NCBI GenBank assembly: GCA_030278955.1
Contig: JAOANR010000014.1
Span: 26,352,068-26,416,067 of the forward strand
Reading direction: 5' to 3'
DNA length: 64,000 bases
Source of the DNA: Hygrophila difformis
Lineage: Eukaryota > Streptophyta > Magnoliopsida > Lamiales > Acanthaceae
Shown one piece after another: positions 21,740 through 32,970 of this stretch. Position 1 is the first letter of the stretch, and every line of letters starts with the position of its first letter. The position numbers and the translations under genes are program-made. The notes below the pieces were generated by a model. That model was not told where the DNA came from. It saw nothing but the letters and a program-made list of their open reading frames with translations, and made no database searches.

Positions 21740-22385
21740 GTTATGTTTGACGCCAACCAACCTCATGACGTGATCCTAGGATTGCGTCATGGGGTTGACA
21801 TCAAATAGGTTGGATAGAGCCACATGACGCAAAGCCTTAGTAATGACGCAAAAGGTTGACGTCAAAGAAAGGGTTGGCGTCATGCATGCCTTAGAAATTT
21901 TTTCTGAAATAGGGAGGGCCATGACGTGAAACACTAAATTGTGACGTGATCCTAGGATCACATCATGGGTTCCGCGTCATGAGGAGCATAAATGTAACAT
22001 GCAAAAATCTGGGGTTCCATGCCATGGATCATGGGAATTGCGTCATGACCCGTGGGGCCATGACGAGAAACATCCACGACGTGGAACATTTTTGCCAGAG
22101 AGCACTTATGACGCCAAACACACCCTATGACCTCAACCTGGTTGACGTCAAGGGGTGATTGGCGTCATAGCACCTCCAGCATGCATATGTTTTAAAGGCC
22201 AGAGACATGCCATGACGCCAAACCTACCCATGACCTCAACTTGGTTGACGTCAAAGGTGGTTGGCGTCATGCATACTCCAGGATGCAAATATGACATTTG
22301 GGCCAGAATTGCCTTGACGTCAAACCTGCCCAATGACCCCAACGTGGTTGGCGTCATAGGGCGGTTGGCGTCAAGGATGTTCCAG
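21740..22385. repeat. Nested palindrome array 1, LTR-Y (TGACGCCAA/TTGGCGTCA)
   Basis: About seven units on the same plan as in LTR-X but with different arm words. Example: outer ATGACGCCAA (22108-22117) with TTGGCGTCAT (22159-22168) and inner TGACCTCAACC (22128-22138) with GGTTGACGTCA (22140-22150). Inner arms often contain TGACGTCA, a bZIP-type core. The CCTAGGAT centre seen in LTR-X recurs near 21776 and 21953. Confidence 0.8.
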
Positions 22386-23059
22386 AATGCACCAAGAATG
22401 AAAGAGAACGTAGAAAATACAATTTTTAGGCATTTTATGAGCTTAATGGTCCGAATATGCAAGAATAAACGGAAACAAGAGCATAATAACTATAGAGTAA
22501 AAATAAAGAGCAACCTAAACTAAAACAGCAAGCATACACCACATTCATAGCCCATATTAATGCTTCCAAACATATTCTCATGCATTAATCGATCAAAAAT
22601 GGAGTAAATAATAATATAAAAGCAAATAAAAGTTAAATGGCCAAAATGAAAAGGAAGCAAGAAGAATCCATGGATTAGACTATCCATTTCATGTTTTGTG
22701 GGATATTAGAGAAGATTGAATCCCATTTTTCATAAAAAAATTTCAAAAAAATGGGTTTGATAACACCATTAATGGGTGTTTCAAACCCTAAATCAAAATA
22801 ATAAGGGTTTAGAACAAAATAGAAATCTGAAACTGGCTACCTAACACTAAAACTGAGCTAACATTAAAAGAACAAAGGCAGAAATTAATGCTATACTAAG
22901 AGCAAAAATTAAATAATACAAAAAATTTAAGACTAACTAAACTACCTAAGAGAGTTTCTCCACAAGTGTGGCTTCAAGAGTAAGTAATGTGTAACCCGTA
23001 TCACCTTGGGGTCGTGCCCTATTTATAGGCACAAAAACCTAGGCCCATGGGCCTTATTG

Positions 23060-23460
23060 ACGTGGAGCGCGCTTTTGGCATGACTCGAGGCATGCTTGAC
23101 GTCGACCGCTGCATGACGCGGAACTCCCACTAATGACGCGGAACATGCTTAACGTCAAGGAATGGTTGACGTCAAAGGTCTCCAGCTTGATGACCCAGTG
23201 GTCCCTAGCTTGGCAGCCCACGACGTGGAACTTGGTCTTTGACGCGGAAGGTTTGACATCGAATGATGGTTGACGTCAAAGGGTCTTCTAGTTTCAGTCG
23301 GCTTGCAACTCCACCCATGACGCAATCCATTGGCGTCACGCCTTTGCTTGACGTCAAAAGGGGTGGTTCTTGCCTTGGCTCCTGGTTTTGCATAGCCCAT
23401 GACGCAGATCTCTCCTTCCATGACGCGGAGCATTGGCGTCATACAGGACTTGGCATCAAA
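23060..23460. repeat. Nested palindrome array 2, LTR-Y
   Basis: Further ATGACGCGGAA, TTGACGTCAA and TTGGCGTCA words in opposing orientation, at the same LTR position as array 2 of LTR-X. Confidence 0.75.
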
Positions 23461-23742
23461 CCTGTAAAAATGCATTTTGTGGAATTTCATTTTCTTTTTC
23501 CATCTTTTTCATTCCTTTTTTCTTTTCTTTTCTTTTTCTCATGTTTTTGGATTTTTCTAGCATAAATGTGTAATAAAATTATACATTCACGCATTTTCCA
23601 CACCAGTTTATTATTTTTACAATTATGCATAAATCAGTCCAATTCAACTGCTTTCTTATTTAATATAAGACCGGAATGCGATCAAATGCCCGTTTCAGAC
23701 ACGGAAATGGATTGAAATAATGGACATTTCTGGCCATTATCA

Positions 23743-25264
23743 ATTGAGTATCACCCTTGACATTTCTTGCAATGTTCCATTTCTCCTTTCCACAACACCG
23801 TTTTGTTGAGGAGTTTTTGGTGCGGAAAATTCATGCTCGATTCAATCATTGGTACAGTATTCCTCAAATGATTGATTTTCAAACTCACGACCATGATCAC
23901 TACAAATGCGTTTGACTTTGGTGTCCTTCTCGGTTATGATTCGATTGCATAGCCTTTCAAAGACTTTGAATGCATCACTTTTCTCCCTGAGAAAGTCAAC
24001 CCAAGTATATCTAGAAAAATCGTCAATGCAAACGACAATATACTTTTTACCTCACAAGCTTTCAACATCAGTAGGACCGATAAGATCCATATGTAATAGA
24101 TCAAGGCATTTTGTCAATCCAAGGTGTTCAGACAGTTTGTATAAACTCCTGTGTTGCTTGTTTTTAGCACATTCATCACAGAAATCAAAGTTTGATTTTT
24201 GCAGGTGAGGCAGTCCTCGAACAGCATCCGTTCTACTTAGCTTTATCAGATCTTTGAAATTCAGGTGACCAAGTTTCTCATGCCACAACATAGTATAGTA
24301 TTCATCTTGCAGCAGTAACCAAATTTCAAGATTGAACAAGAATATAACAATTATTTCTAGATCGCAAACCTCTCATGACACAGCCATTTTTTGAGTTGAA
24401 GACTTCACAGTACTCCTTTGTGAACATGACTTTAAGATTGTCGTTGCAAAGCTGGCTAACGCTTATGTGATTAGCTTGAAGTCCTTCTATAGAACACAGT
24501 GTTCAGCTCAGTGGTTCCGTCACCTTTCAATGATCCTTGTCCTATTAGGGCACCTTTCTTGCCATCCCCCAAAACCATAAATCCACCATCGATTTCTTTA
24601 TAGTGTTTGAGAATCTTCTTATTGCCTGTCATATGTCTTGAGCATCCACTATCAAAGTACCACGTCATGTTTTTCTCCTTGTCATGAGACATGAGCGCCA
24701 CGTTACATCGATTGTGAACCTTCGGTACCCATATTCATCTGATGAAGATTAGTTTCTTCATCTTTTTGTTTGGCCATACCACTGGTTTTCCTTCATGAAG
24801 ATCTTTGACGATGACTTCACAATTCTTCATCTTGTGGCCTTCGAGTTTGCAGTAGTCACACCTAAGGTGAATAGGAGATGTTTGCCTTTTGGTCCATTTG
24901 TTTCTCCATGATTGATGGAAGGACTTCTTATTCCTTGTCATCTTTCAACATTCCTCAGGATACAAACTTTTTACTGCTTTCACCTTTTCAGGTAGATCCT
25001 TGATATCCAATGCCTTGTCTGTTTCCGGTATGTCTCCCCATGGCGATGACATCATCTAATTTGGCTTCCCTTTGTTTAGATTCGTGAAGGTTCTTTCGGC
25101 TTTGTCAAGTTTTTCTTGGAGTTCAGTTATCTCAATTCTAAGTCCATCTCTGTCCTTGGACCTTGGCATACCATAATCTATAGTCATTCTTTAGTTCTTC
25201 AAGGTCATCATTATCTTTTTGAAGTTCAACTTTCTCCAATTGTAGTTCAGCAACTTGTTCAGAC
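23743..25264 (-). pseudogene. Ty1/copia gag-pol fragment (knuckle, protease, integrase)
   Basis: In sense order: a coiled gag piece (about 25260-25110); a zinc knuckle CDYCKLEGHKMKNC (near 24830-24875); an in-frame TGA at 24735-24737; the aspartic protease start WYFDSGCSRHMTG (near 24645-24690); a small deletion frameshift near 24480; the GAG-pre-integrase finger (LWHEKLGHLNFKDL ... CDECAKNKQHR); and the integrase core with a second catalytic motif CSDHGREF and TPQQNGVVERRNG, with another TGA near 23855. It ends at 23743, where Athila-Y inserted. RT and RNase H are absent, and gag is cut at 25264 by unit H. Clearly dead. Confidence 0.85.
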
Positions 25265-26899
25265 TGTGACACCCCAATTTTCCCTTAAGATACAGCGGAA
25301 GCAAAGTGCGGGAACAATGGGTCAGTGCTACCGCCACGTATTCCAGAATGCCCGAAATATGCTAAGGCTAATAATAAATAATTGTGGAATATTATAGTTG
25401 AATGTATATGCTAACCACATTCCGGACAAGCTAGCATATGATTCGTAAACAAAAGAGGTAGTCACCTCGAATTTAAAAAAAAAAATACTTTTAAAAATGA
25501 AGAGTGCGTTGCTCAGAAATATAGGGAACAAGTGGGATAAATCCCAAATAATTGCTCATTCTTGATAAACGATTATCTAAGCCAAGTAATAAATTTTTTA
25601 TCCCGATTTAAAATATACTTTTCGTAAACAATCCCAAACCGTGCCCGTGCAATTATGCCTTGCAGGTCTCATAACCTGAAAGGAAACGGTGAAAAGTGTA
25701 GAGTCAGCGAAAACAATCGCTGAGTAAGTAGACCTTTACTCCCGGAGGAAGTAGGGTTGCAGAAATAATTTAAAAAGAACAATTATGATAATGGTATGCT
25801 AAAACAAGAATTAGTTTATGCACAGATGAAATCCATATAAATCTAAACCCGGGAGAAGACAATATGTCCCTATGCGTTACCATGAAATAAATTTCTCAGC
25901 CAACATGATGTGCAGGTACCCCGCTGTAGGGCCCAAATCTCACATTCAAGGGTTGTGGTGGAGGTACGAAATTTCCTCAGATCACGTGGAATCAGGTAGG
26001 TGGCATCGTGCCAACGTCCCCAGATAGCTTTGAACTGCACACATCCGGGGTCGAAAGCCCCGAATAGCTTTGAACTGCATACATCTGGTGGAGGTGATCC
26101 GACCTAGTACTCAGACCTACCCCGTAACAATGGTACCAAAATCCATATGATTTATTGTAGAAATTAAATAAGCACAGTAAAAAAGCATATCAATAATCCA
26201 AAAAGCAGTAAGGAGCTATAAGCATAAATTTAAAAATAAAAAAATGGTATTTAAAATTTATGCTTAAGCTAAAATACATTTGGCTTACTCCAAAGAGTAA
26301 AAATCTACTTACAGTCACCGTAGTCGGAATGGATACGACACACGCGTAGGCTACGAGCAGATATCCCTTTACAGCTACTATTGACTAGCAAATTTTTTTT
26401 TTTATATATTAATTCAACATGCTATAATAGTATTCTAATAGAAATAATAACTAAAAATTCCATCTTTATAAATCTTACCGGAGCACTTCTACGGATTAGC
26501 TATCTTTGATAATATTTCCTTACTAAGCTTTAAGAGCTTTCTTGTGGAACAAAAAGGAGAGAAATAGAAGAACTAAAATGAGAAATTCTGAGAAGTGGAA
26601 GTGAGAACAATGAATGGAACGGATGAATAGCAAAAACAGAAGCGAAAAGAAGGAAAATGGGTGGTGATGATAGGATTTGTGGCGGATTTGGGGAGGCGGA
26701 ATGGTGGCGGGATGGTGGAGGAGATTTGGTGGTGGTGTGGCCGGATCCATGGTGAAGGAGATGATGGTGGTGGCGCGACAGGGGCGGCAGGTGGTGGCGC
26801 CGTGGTCGGAACTGAAAAGAGGCTGGGGAGATGGTCATGTTGAGTTGGGGGTGGTCGGCCGGCGGTGAGGGAGAAAGGATGGGGGAGGGAATAATTGGA

Positions 26900-26925
26900 G
26901 GGGGGGGGGGGGGGACGTTTATATA
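26900..26925 (-). promoter_or_regulatory. TATA box and 15-nt C tract at transcript start (unit H)
   Basis: Sense strand TATATAA (26919-26925) followed within a few bases by a run of 15 C (26914-26900). The downstream sense strand is Pro/His-rich if translated, but this is low-complexity C-rich leader and I do not call a gene. Confidence 0.5.
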
Positions 26926-26962
26926 GAAGGGAGGACGTATCCTTATAACCGGTCAATAGCTT

Positions 26963-27130
26963 CGTCCATTAGGTTCTCACCCCTTTATCCAACGGATATG
27001 CATAGTGGTCAATAAAATGTCAATTAAAGTGATTTGACCCTTTTGTCCAATGGATTTTCACCTATTATCCAACGGATATACATAGTGATCAATCAAATGT
27101 CAACTAAAGTGATTTGACCCTTTTGTCCAA
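26963..27130. repeat. 80-bp tandem repeat, upstream of unit H TATA box
   Basis: Two copies and a part of a unit containing ATCCAACGGATAT, CATAGTG and GTGATTTGACCCTTTTGTCC, 80 bp apart. The position upstream of the TATA box suggests duplicated U3 enhancer sequence. Confidence 0.75.
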
Positions 27131-27362
27131 TTGAATTTCATCTATATAATTTGTACTATTAGCATGAATAATTCTGGACTTTAAATCCTCTTATTTGGAA
27201 TAACTTGGTAATAATGGGTCGGTCGACCTCGAACCCCATAAATTGATTGGCTAAATATTCTTGGTTATGGACTCTATTTATTTGATAATCCAATACCGTT
27301 AGTCGAGTAATCCAAGACTCGAAATTCTCCAACCCGGGACGATCGCTAATTAGAAGTCAGAC

Positions 27363-27727
27363 AATTTCCGATAATTAAATGGGTCAAGTATTTTAATTGT
27401 AAGGACTTAATTTCAATAGTCTAACCCATGTTTGATATTTAATCCAATGTTTTTAAACACATCATTCGGCTTAACGAATTTAACTAAGTTCTTAATGAAT
27501 CCAAGTCGTATAATTATGAGCTAAGTAAATATTTAATTAATTTAATTTATTAAATAATCGGTCAAGTGTCTAATATAATTATAGTGTCCAAATTCTATAT
27601 TTTAGTCAAGATAAGATTAACACTTAATTCCTCTAGTAATCTTCGTCTTATAATTCATTCTGGCTTTAATTTGTTAATAACTAGTTCATGGTTTTATTCC
27701 CTAATTGGTTTGTTCTTGTAACTAGTT
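27363..27727. other. AT-rich sequence, nothing recognised
   Basis: About 75% AT with no repeat of another part of the window and no coding signal. Confidence 0.4.
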
Positions 27728-28044
27728 TAATAAGCTTTTTTCCCGCCTAAATGCTTCCCACAAATTATTTATAAAAACGCCATTATATCGATATATACAA
27801 AAAATTACTCCATCTAATCATCCAAATACCTTCTAAACCCTAAAACGCATAATCGCCCCCTCTATCCCCTACCACCGTCCGCCTCCTCCTCATCAGTCGC
27901 CGTCCACTCTCCGCCGCTCCGCGTGTACGCTACTCCAGCCACACTCCATCATTCATCATCACGAGGTAATGATTCTTCTTTTGATTTGTTACGAAAGACA
28001 ATCTGTGCCTCCATCTTCAGTTGCAATGCTAATTCAATATTTAC
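27728..28044 (+). promoter_or_regulatory. Promoter/first-exon block, copy 1
   Basis: Near-identical to 32526-32844. It contains TTTTTCCCGCC (E2F-type site TTTCCCGCC), AAACCCTAAAACG (telo-box type) and a C-rich coding-like exon ending CATCACGAG/GTAATG. This combination is typical of plant promoters active in dividing cells. Which gene it came from is unknown to me. In copy 1 it runs directly into an oxidoreductase fragment. Confidence 0.5.
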
Positions 28045-28375
28045 TCTTCAAACGATTGATTACTACACCACCGTATTGAAGATAAAGGGGCTTGAGCACA
28101 TTCCAAAGGGCTTTTATTACTTTGACGAGTTCTTGGATGATCCTGCAGCCGTATGAAATCCAGTTGCCATGCAGAGATTTTATAGCGATACATATGTCTT
28201 CCTTTTCTGGTCATATGGGAATTCTGCTGATATCCAGGGAGTCAAAGTTGCTGATCTTGCCATGGCTGCTGCAAAAGGAATGGGAGGTGAAATAAAGGAT
28301 GTTATTTTGCAAAGAAGATTCAAGTATTTTCCTCATGTAAACAGTGCAGGTAAGATAAGTTACATAGAATTATAA
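28045..28375 (+). pseudogene. FAD oxidoreductase fragment (polyenoic fatty acid isomerase-like), copy 1
   Basis: Encodes TIDYYTTVLKIKGLEHIPKG, FYYFDEFLDDPAAV, then after a stop NPVAMQRFYSDTYVFLFWSYG and GVKVADLAMAAAKGMGGEIK and LQRRFKYFPHVNSAG. I recognise this as the middle of the plant polyenoic fatty acid isomerase-like, FAD-dependent amine-oxidase-related proteins. It covers perhaps a fifth of the family length and has a TGA near 28154. It extends further 3' than the second copy (34419-34609). Confidence 0.6.
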
Positions 28376-28852
28376 TGTTTACACGGATTTATTTAAATTT
28401 CCCTCTGAACAATGTACAGGTAAATTTATCATAAACATTATCCTATTACTATATTTATTTAATTTTTTCCGAGTTTAAGGATATCTTATATCATTTTGGA
28501 ATGAACTTTGTATTAAATATATCTTTACATGATTTTGGAATAAATTAAATTAAAACGAGTATATTTATATATTTATGCTTATACAATAGAGAAATAAATT
28601 GATTTAGTAATGATATGATTATTTTTATTTCGGAATGTTTTCAATTGGTAAATATATGTTTATATTATTTTGTAATTTTAGAAATTTATTTTATTACATT
28701 TCCTAAATTGATATTTTTTATGAAAGGTATGTTTTTCTTACCTTTCTTTTTTTAAATCAAATAGATAGATTCTCACATTAAATAGTATGATTTGACATAG
28801 TGTATAAAAGAATCTGTCACGTTCTTCCCCCTATCGATTCGGTAAAACTAGA
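28376..28852. other. AT-rich spacer, nothing recognised
   Basis: Very AT-rich sequence with TTTTATTTATATTTA-type words. No ORF, repeat unit or element end was found. Confidence 0.4.
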
Positions 28853-29653
28853 TTGGACTTGCCATCAGATATAATTGATGACATAATTTCCAGAGTATCT
28901 TCTTCTTCTGTAGAGGAATTGTTCTCCGCTGGATTGAGGTTGTATTGTGTGTTAAATAAATTTTTTTGTGAATATTTTATTTATTTTCTTTATTATTTTT
29001 CAGCTGCAAGAGTTTCCTCGAAGCAACGTCCCATCCTTTGGTTTATAGACGATGTTGCATGATCAAATTTTTATCATGGGTTTACAATTTTCAAATCAGA
29101 TCGAAACAAGACTTTTTTTGATAGATGCGTTTTTAATGGCAATCCCACTCTTGATATGGATAGGGCTATGGTTGTTCTTTAAATTATATAAATTCCAAAT
29201 TTTTATTTCATATGCTTTGTTATTTTTACCCATTTAATTATTTTACTTTTATTGGTTATGAATTCTTTTACGCATTCAATTGTAGGAAAACTATTGGAGG
29301 GATACCAATATTGAGTCTGCTTTCACAAACTTGGATCACTCCATCAGAGAAGGGCACTTGCCATCTATGTATTTGAAGTGTATTCTCCTTTTGAGCTCAA
29401 ACAATCGTGCACATCTGGATATGGGGTTCAAACTTTTAGCTGATCTTAGCAAGGATAAAGAGTTGTTGGTGTCCCTTCGTCGGAAGGTTTTGATGTGGTT
29501 CAGTTATCGGTGGCAATTTCCAAACCCATTTGATGGTCGAAGAGATATGTTCTGCAATAACTGTGCTCATCTTTTGTCCCTGCAACATGGCTGGCCGGAT
29601 GAAGATTATCAAAAGGTTGACGCGTCATGCATATTCTGTGTGGCAACACTTTA

Positions 29654-32416
29654 TGTAACACCCCGGTTTTTGGTCACCCAGGTCGGGATGTCACCGCCAC
29701 ACCTCCCTAGCAAGACACGGTTTCTCCGAGCTTGCTAAAGAGATGCAAGGCTATGGTTTTTCAGAATTTAAACATTCAACAGCCCATTTATATATAATTT
29801 AAAAATTAATACATCAAAGTTGCAGCGGAAAATAATATTTACATAAGAACAATGCAGCGGAATTTAAATATAGCCAACACGGCCAGAATACGGGTTAAAC
29901 AGGCCCGTTCATGTAATTTCTAGTCTAACGTAACATTTAAAAATAAATTGTTTCCCCAAACTTCCCATGAATGCATATGATGATGCATATTCTTCAGCTC
30001 TGAAATAAACAGGGAAATAAAAATGGTTTGGTCAGCACTACGTGCTGAGTAAGTTACCACAAACATGATTATGAGGTTTCAAAGCCTTTAATTAAATTTA
30101 AAAACATGTGCATAATATCCATGATTTAATTTATCCAACTAATAATAATTTAATTGCGTATTTTAAAAGACAAGGGTTTCCATAAGATCATAATTCAACA
30201 ACATGATAAAATAATCGCAAGACATAATTTAAAGGCATAATTTAAATAAGGAAACTATCTAAGTATTTCAGGATTTCACTATCCCTCTTTTATTCGATAT
30301 AATCTAGTATAATTTATTCTTGGGGAATCGAACCCGCAAGAAAACAAACCATCGCCCTTGGGGAATCGAACCCGCAAGAACTCACATACATCCTAGGGAA
30401 TCGAACCCGTAGGAATCAACACATATTCTGGGGAATCGAACCCGCAGAAAGACACACCCTGGGGAATCGAACCCGCAAGGTTTGACACGGACATCCTGGG
30501 GAATCGAACCCGCAGGAGAACATACAATCGCCCTTGGGGAATCGAACCCGCAAGAACTCAAACACACCCTGGGGAATCGAACCCGCAAGGTTTGACACAG
30601 ACATCCTGGGGAATCGAACCCGCAGGTCAAACAAGTTTCGCAAATTTCACGAGTTTCATCAAGAGTTCAAGATTTGACTCGGTCAACCTCAGTTTAATCT
30701 AAAATGCGTCTAAAATCAGATTTAATTTCAAAAATTCCAAAATTTCGCGTCTGACTCCAAAACGTCAAGATCTACAACTTTCGTGTTTTAACTTTTTCAA
30801 TCCGAGATACCTAAGTAGGTCAAAAACACTAATTTTCACAGAAGTATAAATCTGTCCGAAGTTCCTAGGTCACAGTTTAGAGATTTCGAATTCTACCATA
30901 GCAAATCAACTCCAAAATTAACGAAATTTGACAGAGATCATCTTAAGACATATATCTACAAGTTTCATGTTCAGCAAAAGATCTAATTCATCCTATTTCT
31001 ATTGTCAAAAACGCCAACAAGTTCGGGCCAAGAATCTGTTAAGATTTCGAGATCCACATCCTAGCAGTTCGGTTTCGGGTGGATTTCATATATCAAATCA
31101 TCACGAAAAATTCTGAAAATTTACGGAGTTGTTCTTAACGCATAGATCTACAACTCTTATGTTCAACGCTAAGCCTAGATCGGTCTAGATCCAAGGTAGA
31201 AATCACCAACAAGTTCGAACTAAAGTTCTGTCACCGTTTCAAGATCTAAACTCAAGGCAGGTCTGTTTGTGGTCGTTTTCGGATATCAAAACACGATGAA
31301 AAATTATGAAAATTTTACAGTACATAGATCTATGTCTTAGGAACGTTTTTCGTGTTTTAAGCTTTTCCGTTTGAAGTCGTTTTAAAGTTCGGAAAAATTA
31401 GACAAAACTGTTGCGCCGTTAAAAATCACATATGGACAGATTTACGAAAGATTTGCTCAAGTTTCTAGATTTGAATAATTTTACTACTCCCAAAACCGTG
31501 TAAGCGTTAACTTACCGATTTACGGATGTCTCGGCTCGATGATTCGGGGGCGTGGCTCCCGCGTTCTTCGTTCTCCCTCCGCGATCCTTCGTTTTTCCTC
31601 AACGCGTCCGGATTGGGGTTTAGAATAGGAAAGAGATTTAATTAGGATTCGTTTTCGAATCTTGAATGGAAAAGAATGGACAAGAATGGTTTGAATCTTA
31701 CCCCGATGATCGAAGACTCCTAATTTTCGTCCAAGTCAGTCCCTTGATTCGGTTTTGTGCCTCCGACGACTCCGGAATTAGGGTTTGTGTGTAGAGAGAT
31801 TTCGTAGGGTTTTGTAAAGATGTTCGGGGCTCCCAAGAGGGTTTATTTATAGATATTTAAGACCTAGGGCGTCCAAGATCTGACCCCAAGCGTCTTGAGT
31901 CGAGATATGTTCAACCGAAAGTCGAAAAATCCGGAATCGGGCGAGAGATTCACGCAACAAACAAATCTGTCATGTGGCGCGCTCTTGGCGCGGTTTTCCC
32001 CATTGGGCGCGCGGCCACCGCGCCGTCCTGGCCTGGACTTCGGTCTGGGCCGGGTCGTGCGATCCGTCGGGCGTTTCCTCCTCTCTTTCAGACTTCTATC
32101 CCCCTATGCTCCCGAATTCCGATTTCCGGGGTATATTCGGGTTCATACTTTCTCTCTAATTTTATTCTCAGTCTAATTGGATGTTTTGGACTCGAATACT
32201 CGAGTTCATTAGTGTCGGGTTTTGGTGTACCATTTATCCATCCTTTTTGTTGAATTAAATTCCTTTTTAAGTAAAAATCTCATTTCTCATTTCCTTATCT
32301 TTATTTATTTCTTTTATTTGCTGGGTTTGTTTATTTATTTATAGTATTTATTTTATTTATTATTTATTTATTTAATTATTGTTTTATTTTATGTTGGAAA
32401 ATTCTCGGGTATTACA
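29654..32416 (-). mobile_element. Solo A-type LTR (Tek-A2)
   Basis: 2763 bp, with the same ends as Tek-A1 LTRs (TGTAACACCCCGG ... GGGTATTACA). It is flanked by a perfect 5-bp duplication CTTTA (29649-29653, 32417-32421), with no internal region. This is the product expected from LTR-LTR recombination. It has a TATA box (31844-31851), splice-like signals (donor 31515, acceptor 30000) and a unique array of tRNA T-arm-like hairpins (30322-30630) where Tek-A1 has another cassette. Confidence 0.92.
30322..30630 (-). repeat. Nine tandem T-arm/B-box-like hairpins in solo LTR
   Basis: Nine copies of GGGTTCGATTCCC (sense strand) start at plus positions 30322, 30360, 30395, 30430, 30461, 30498, 30536, 30571 and 30608. 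Spacing is 31-38 bp. Each contains GGTTCGATTCC, matching the pol III B-box consensus, and forms a stem with a 7-nt TTCGATT loop. Flanking arms change between copies, e.g. CTTG/CAAG (30319), CCTA/TAGG (30392) and CCTG/CAGG (30495). Confidence 0.85.
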
Positions 32417-32525
32417 CTTTAGCATCGGCTGTTTGACCCCAAGAATGTTTCTAGATGCAATTTTTAGTGACGATGCTTTTTTTAAGGTAAGTTTATACAA
32501 ATAGATCGATTTGAGGATGAGAAGG

Positions 32526-32844
32526 CTTTTTTCCCGCCTAAATGCTTCCCACAAATTATTTACAAAAACGCCATTATATCGATATATACAAAAAATTACT
32601 CCATCTGATCATCCAAATATCTTCTAAACCCTAAAATGCATAATCGGCCCCTCTATCCCCTGCCACCATCCGCCTCCTACTCATCAGCCGTCGTCCACTC
32701 TCCGCTGCTCCGTGTGTACGCTGCTCCGGCCACGCTCCGTCATTCGTCATCACGAGGTAACGGTTCTTCTTTTGATTTGTTACGAAAGCCAATCTGTGCC
32801 TCCATCTTCAGTTGCAATGTTGATTCAATTTTTTACTCTTCCTT
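32526..32844 (+). promoter_or_regulatory. Promoter/first-exon block, copy 2
   Basis: Second copy of 27728-28044 with the same E2F-type TTTCCCGCC and telo-box-like AAACCCTAAAA. Here an ORF from about 32636 (HNRPLYPLPPSASYSS ... PATLRHSSSRG) runs to a GTAACG donor-like site. It is followed by intron-like sequence and then the exon at 32971. Confidence 0.5.
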
Positions 32845-32970
32845 TGCTTCTGTCTAATTCTGTCTCCGCCTTCACAAATCTAATTACTCTTTGTTTCTAC
32901 TGAATCTATTTTGTGAATCAGTAATACTCTTTTTCACATTGGATTTTTTAATTACTCCTTTTGATTGCAG

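Larger units (their letters stand above)
17754..23742 (-). mobile_element. Athila-Y, 5' portion
   Basis: The visible parts are LTR (18827-23742), primer site (18809-18826), leader (18585-18808, no gene) and 0.8 kb of gag. The rest would lie beyond Athila-X, off the left edge. It inserted into the integrase region of a Ty1/copia element at 23743. Confidence 0.8.
18827..23742 (-). repeat. Athila-Y 5' LTR (4.9 kb)
   Basis: Long LTR, 4916 bp including a 260-bp MITE. Bounded by TGAAATTTTTGACA at 18827 and CATTATCA at 23742 (plus strand), both matching LTR-X. It carries two palindrome arrays (21740-22385 and 23060-23460). A run of aaaataaaataa near 21290-21315 is simple-sequence. I see no gene. 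Confidence 0.85.
25265..27362 (-). mobile_element. LTR-like unit H (minus oriented), right boundary uncertain
   Basis: Begins (plus strand) TGTGACACCCCAATTTTCCC with the CAGCGGAAG and TACCGCCAC words seen at the starts of the other LTRs, especially element E. It carries a TATA box at 26919-26925 and 80-bp upstream repeats, fitting a U3 on the right. Two copies of ATAGCTTTGAACTGCA with hairpin-forming flanks lie at 26018-26096. No primer site, polypurine tract or gene is seen. Left flank CAGAC recurs at 27358-27362, a weak candidate TSD. It could be a degraded solo LTR. Confidence 0.55.
28853..32486 (+). pseudogene. F-box protein pseudogene split by a solo LTR
   Basis: Exon 1 (from about 28853, no ATG in place) encodes LPSDIIDDIISRVSSSSVEELF, an F-box. 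A probable intron runs about 28940-29003 (GTTGTA ... TTTCAG). Exon 2 begins CKSFLEATSHPLVYRR and breaks at a run of seven T near 29108-29114. A third exon starts after TTGTAG at 29286 and encodes REGHLPSMYLKCILLLSSNN, MGFKLLADLSKDKELL and a Cys-containing end. The solo LTR interrupts at 29654, and the coding strand continues at 32422 (HRLFDPKNVSRCN) after an in-frame TAG. The layout resembles plant F-box proteins of the At1g67623/At2g35280 type. Such proteins act as SCF ubiquitin-ligase adaptors; this copy cannot. Confidence 0.6.

Noticed and set aside
26530..26956. Pro/His-rich proteins on the minus strand
   Set aside because: Overlapping open frames in C-rich LTR leader downstream of the TATA box. 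All three frames are open because of composition only.
27728..28375. Spliced retrocopy of 32526-34609
   Set aside because: The junction near 28044 does not fall on GT/AG sites in the longer copy, and intron-like AT-rich sequence follows it without a poly(A) tail.
30322..30630. tRNA gene cluster or CRISPR-like repeat-spacer array
   Set aside because: Only the T-arm-like part is present, with no acceptor, D or anticodon arms. Spacers are short, similar to one another and lie inside an LTR of a plant genome.
30382..30643. Repetitive Gly-Phe-Asp-Ser-Pro peptide ORFs
   Set aside because: These translate the T-arm-like array itself in several frames; no start context or gene structure.
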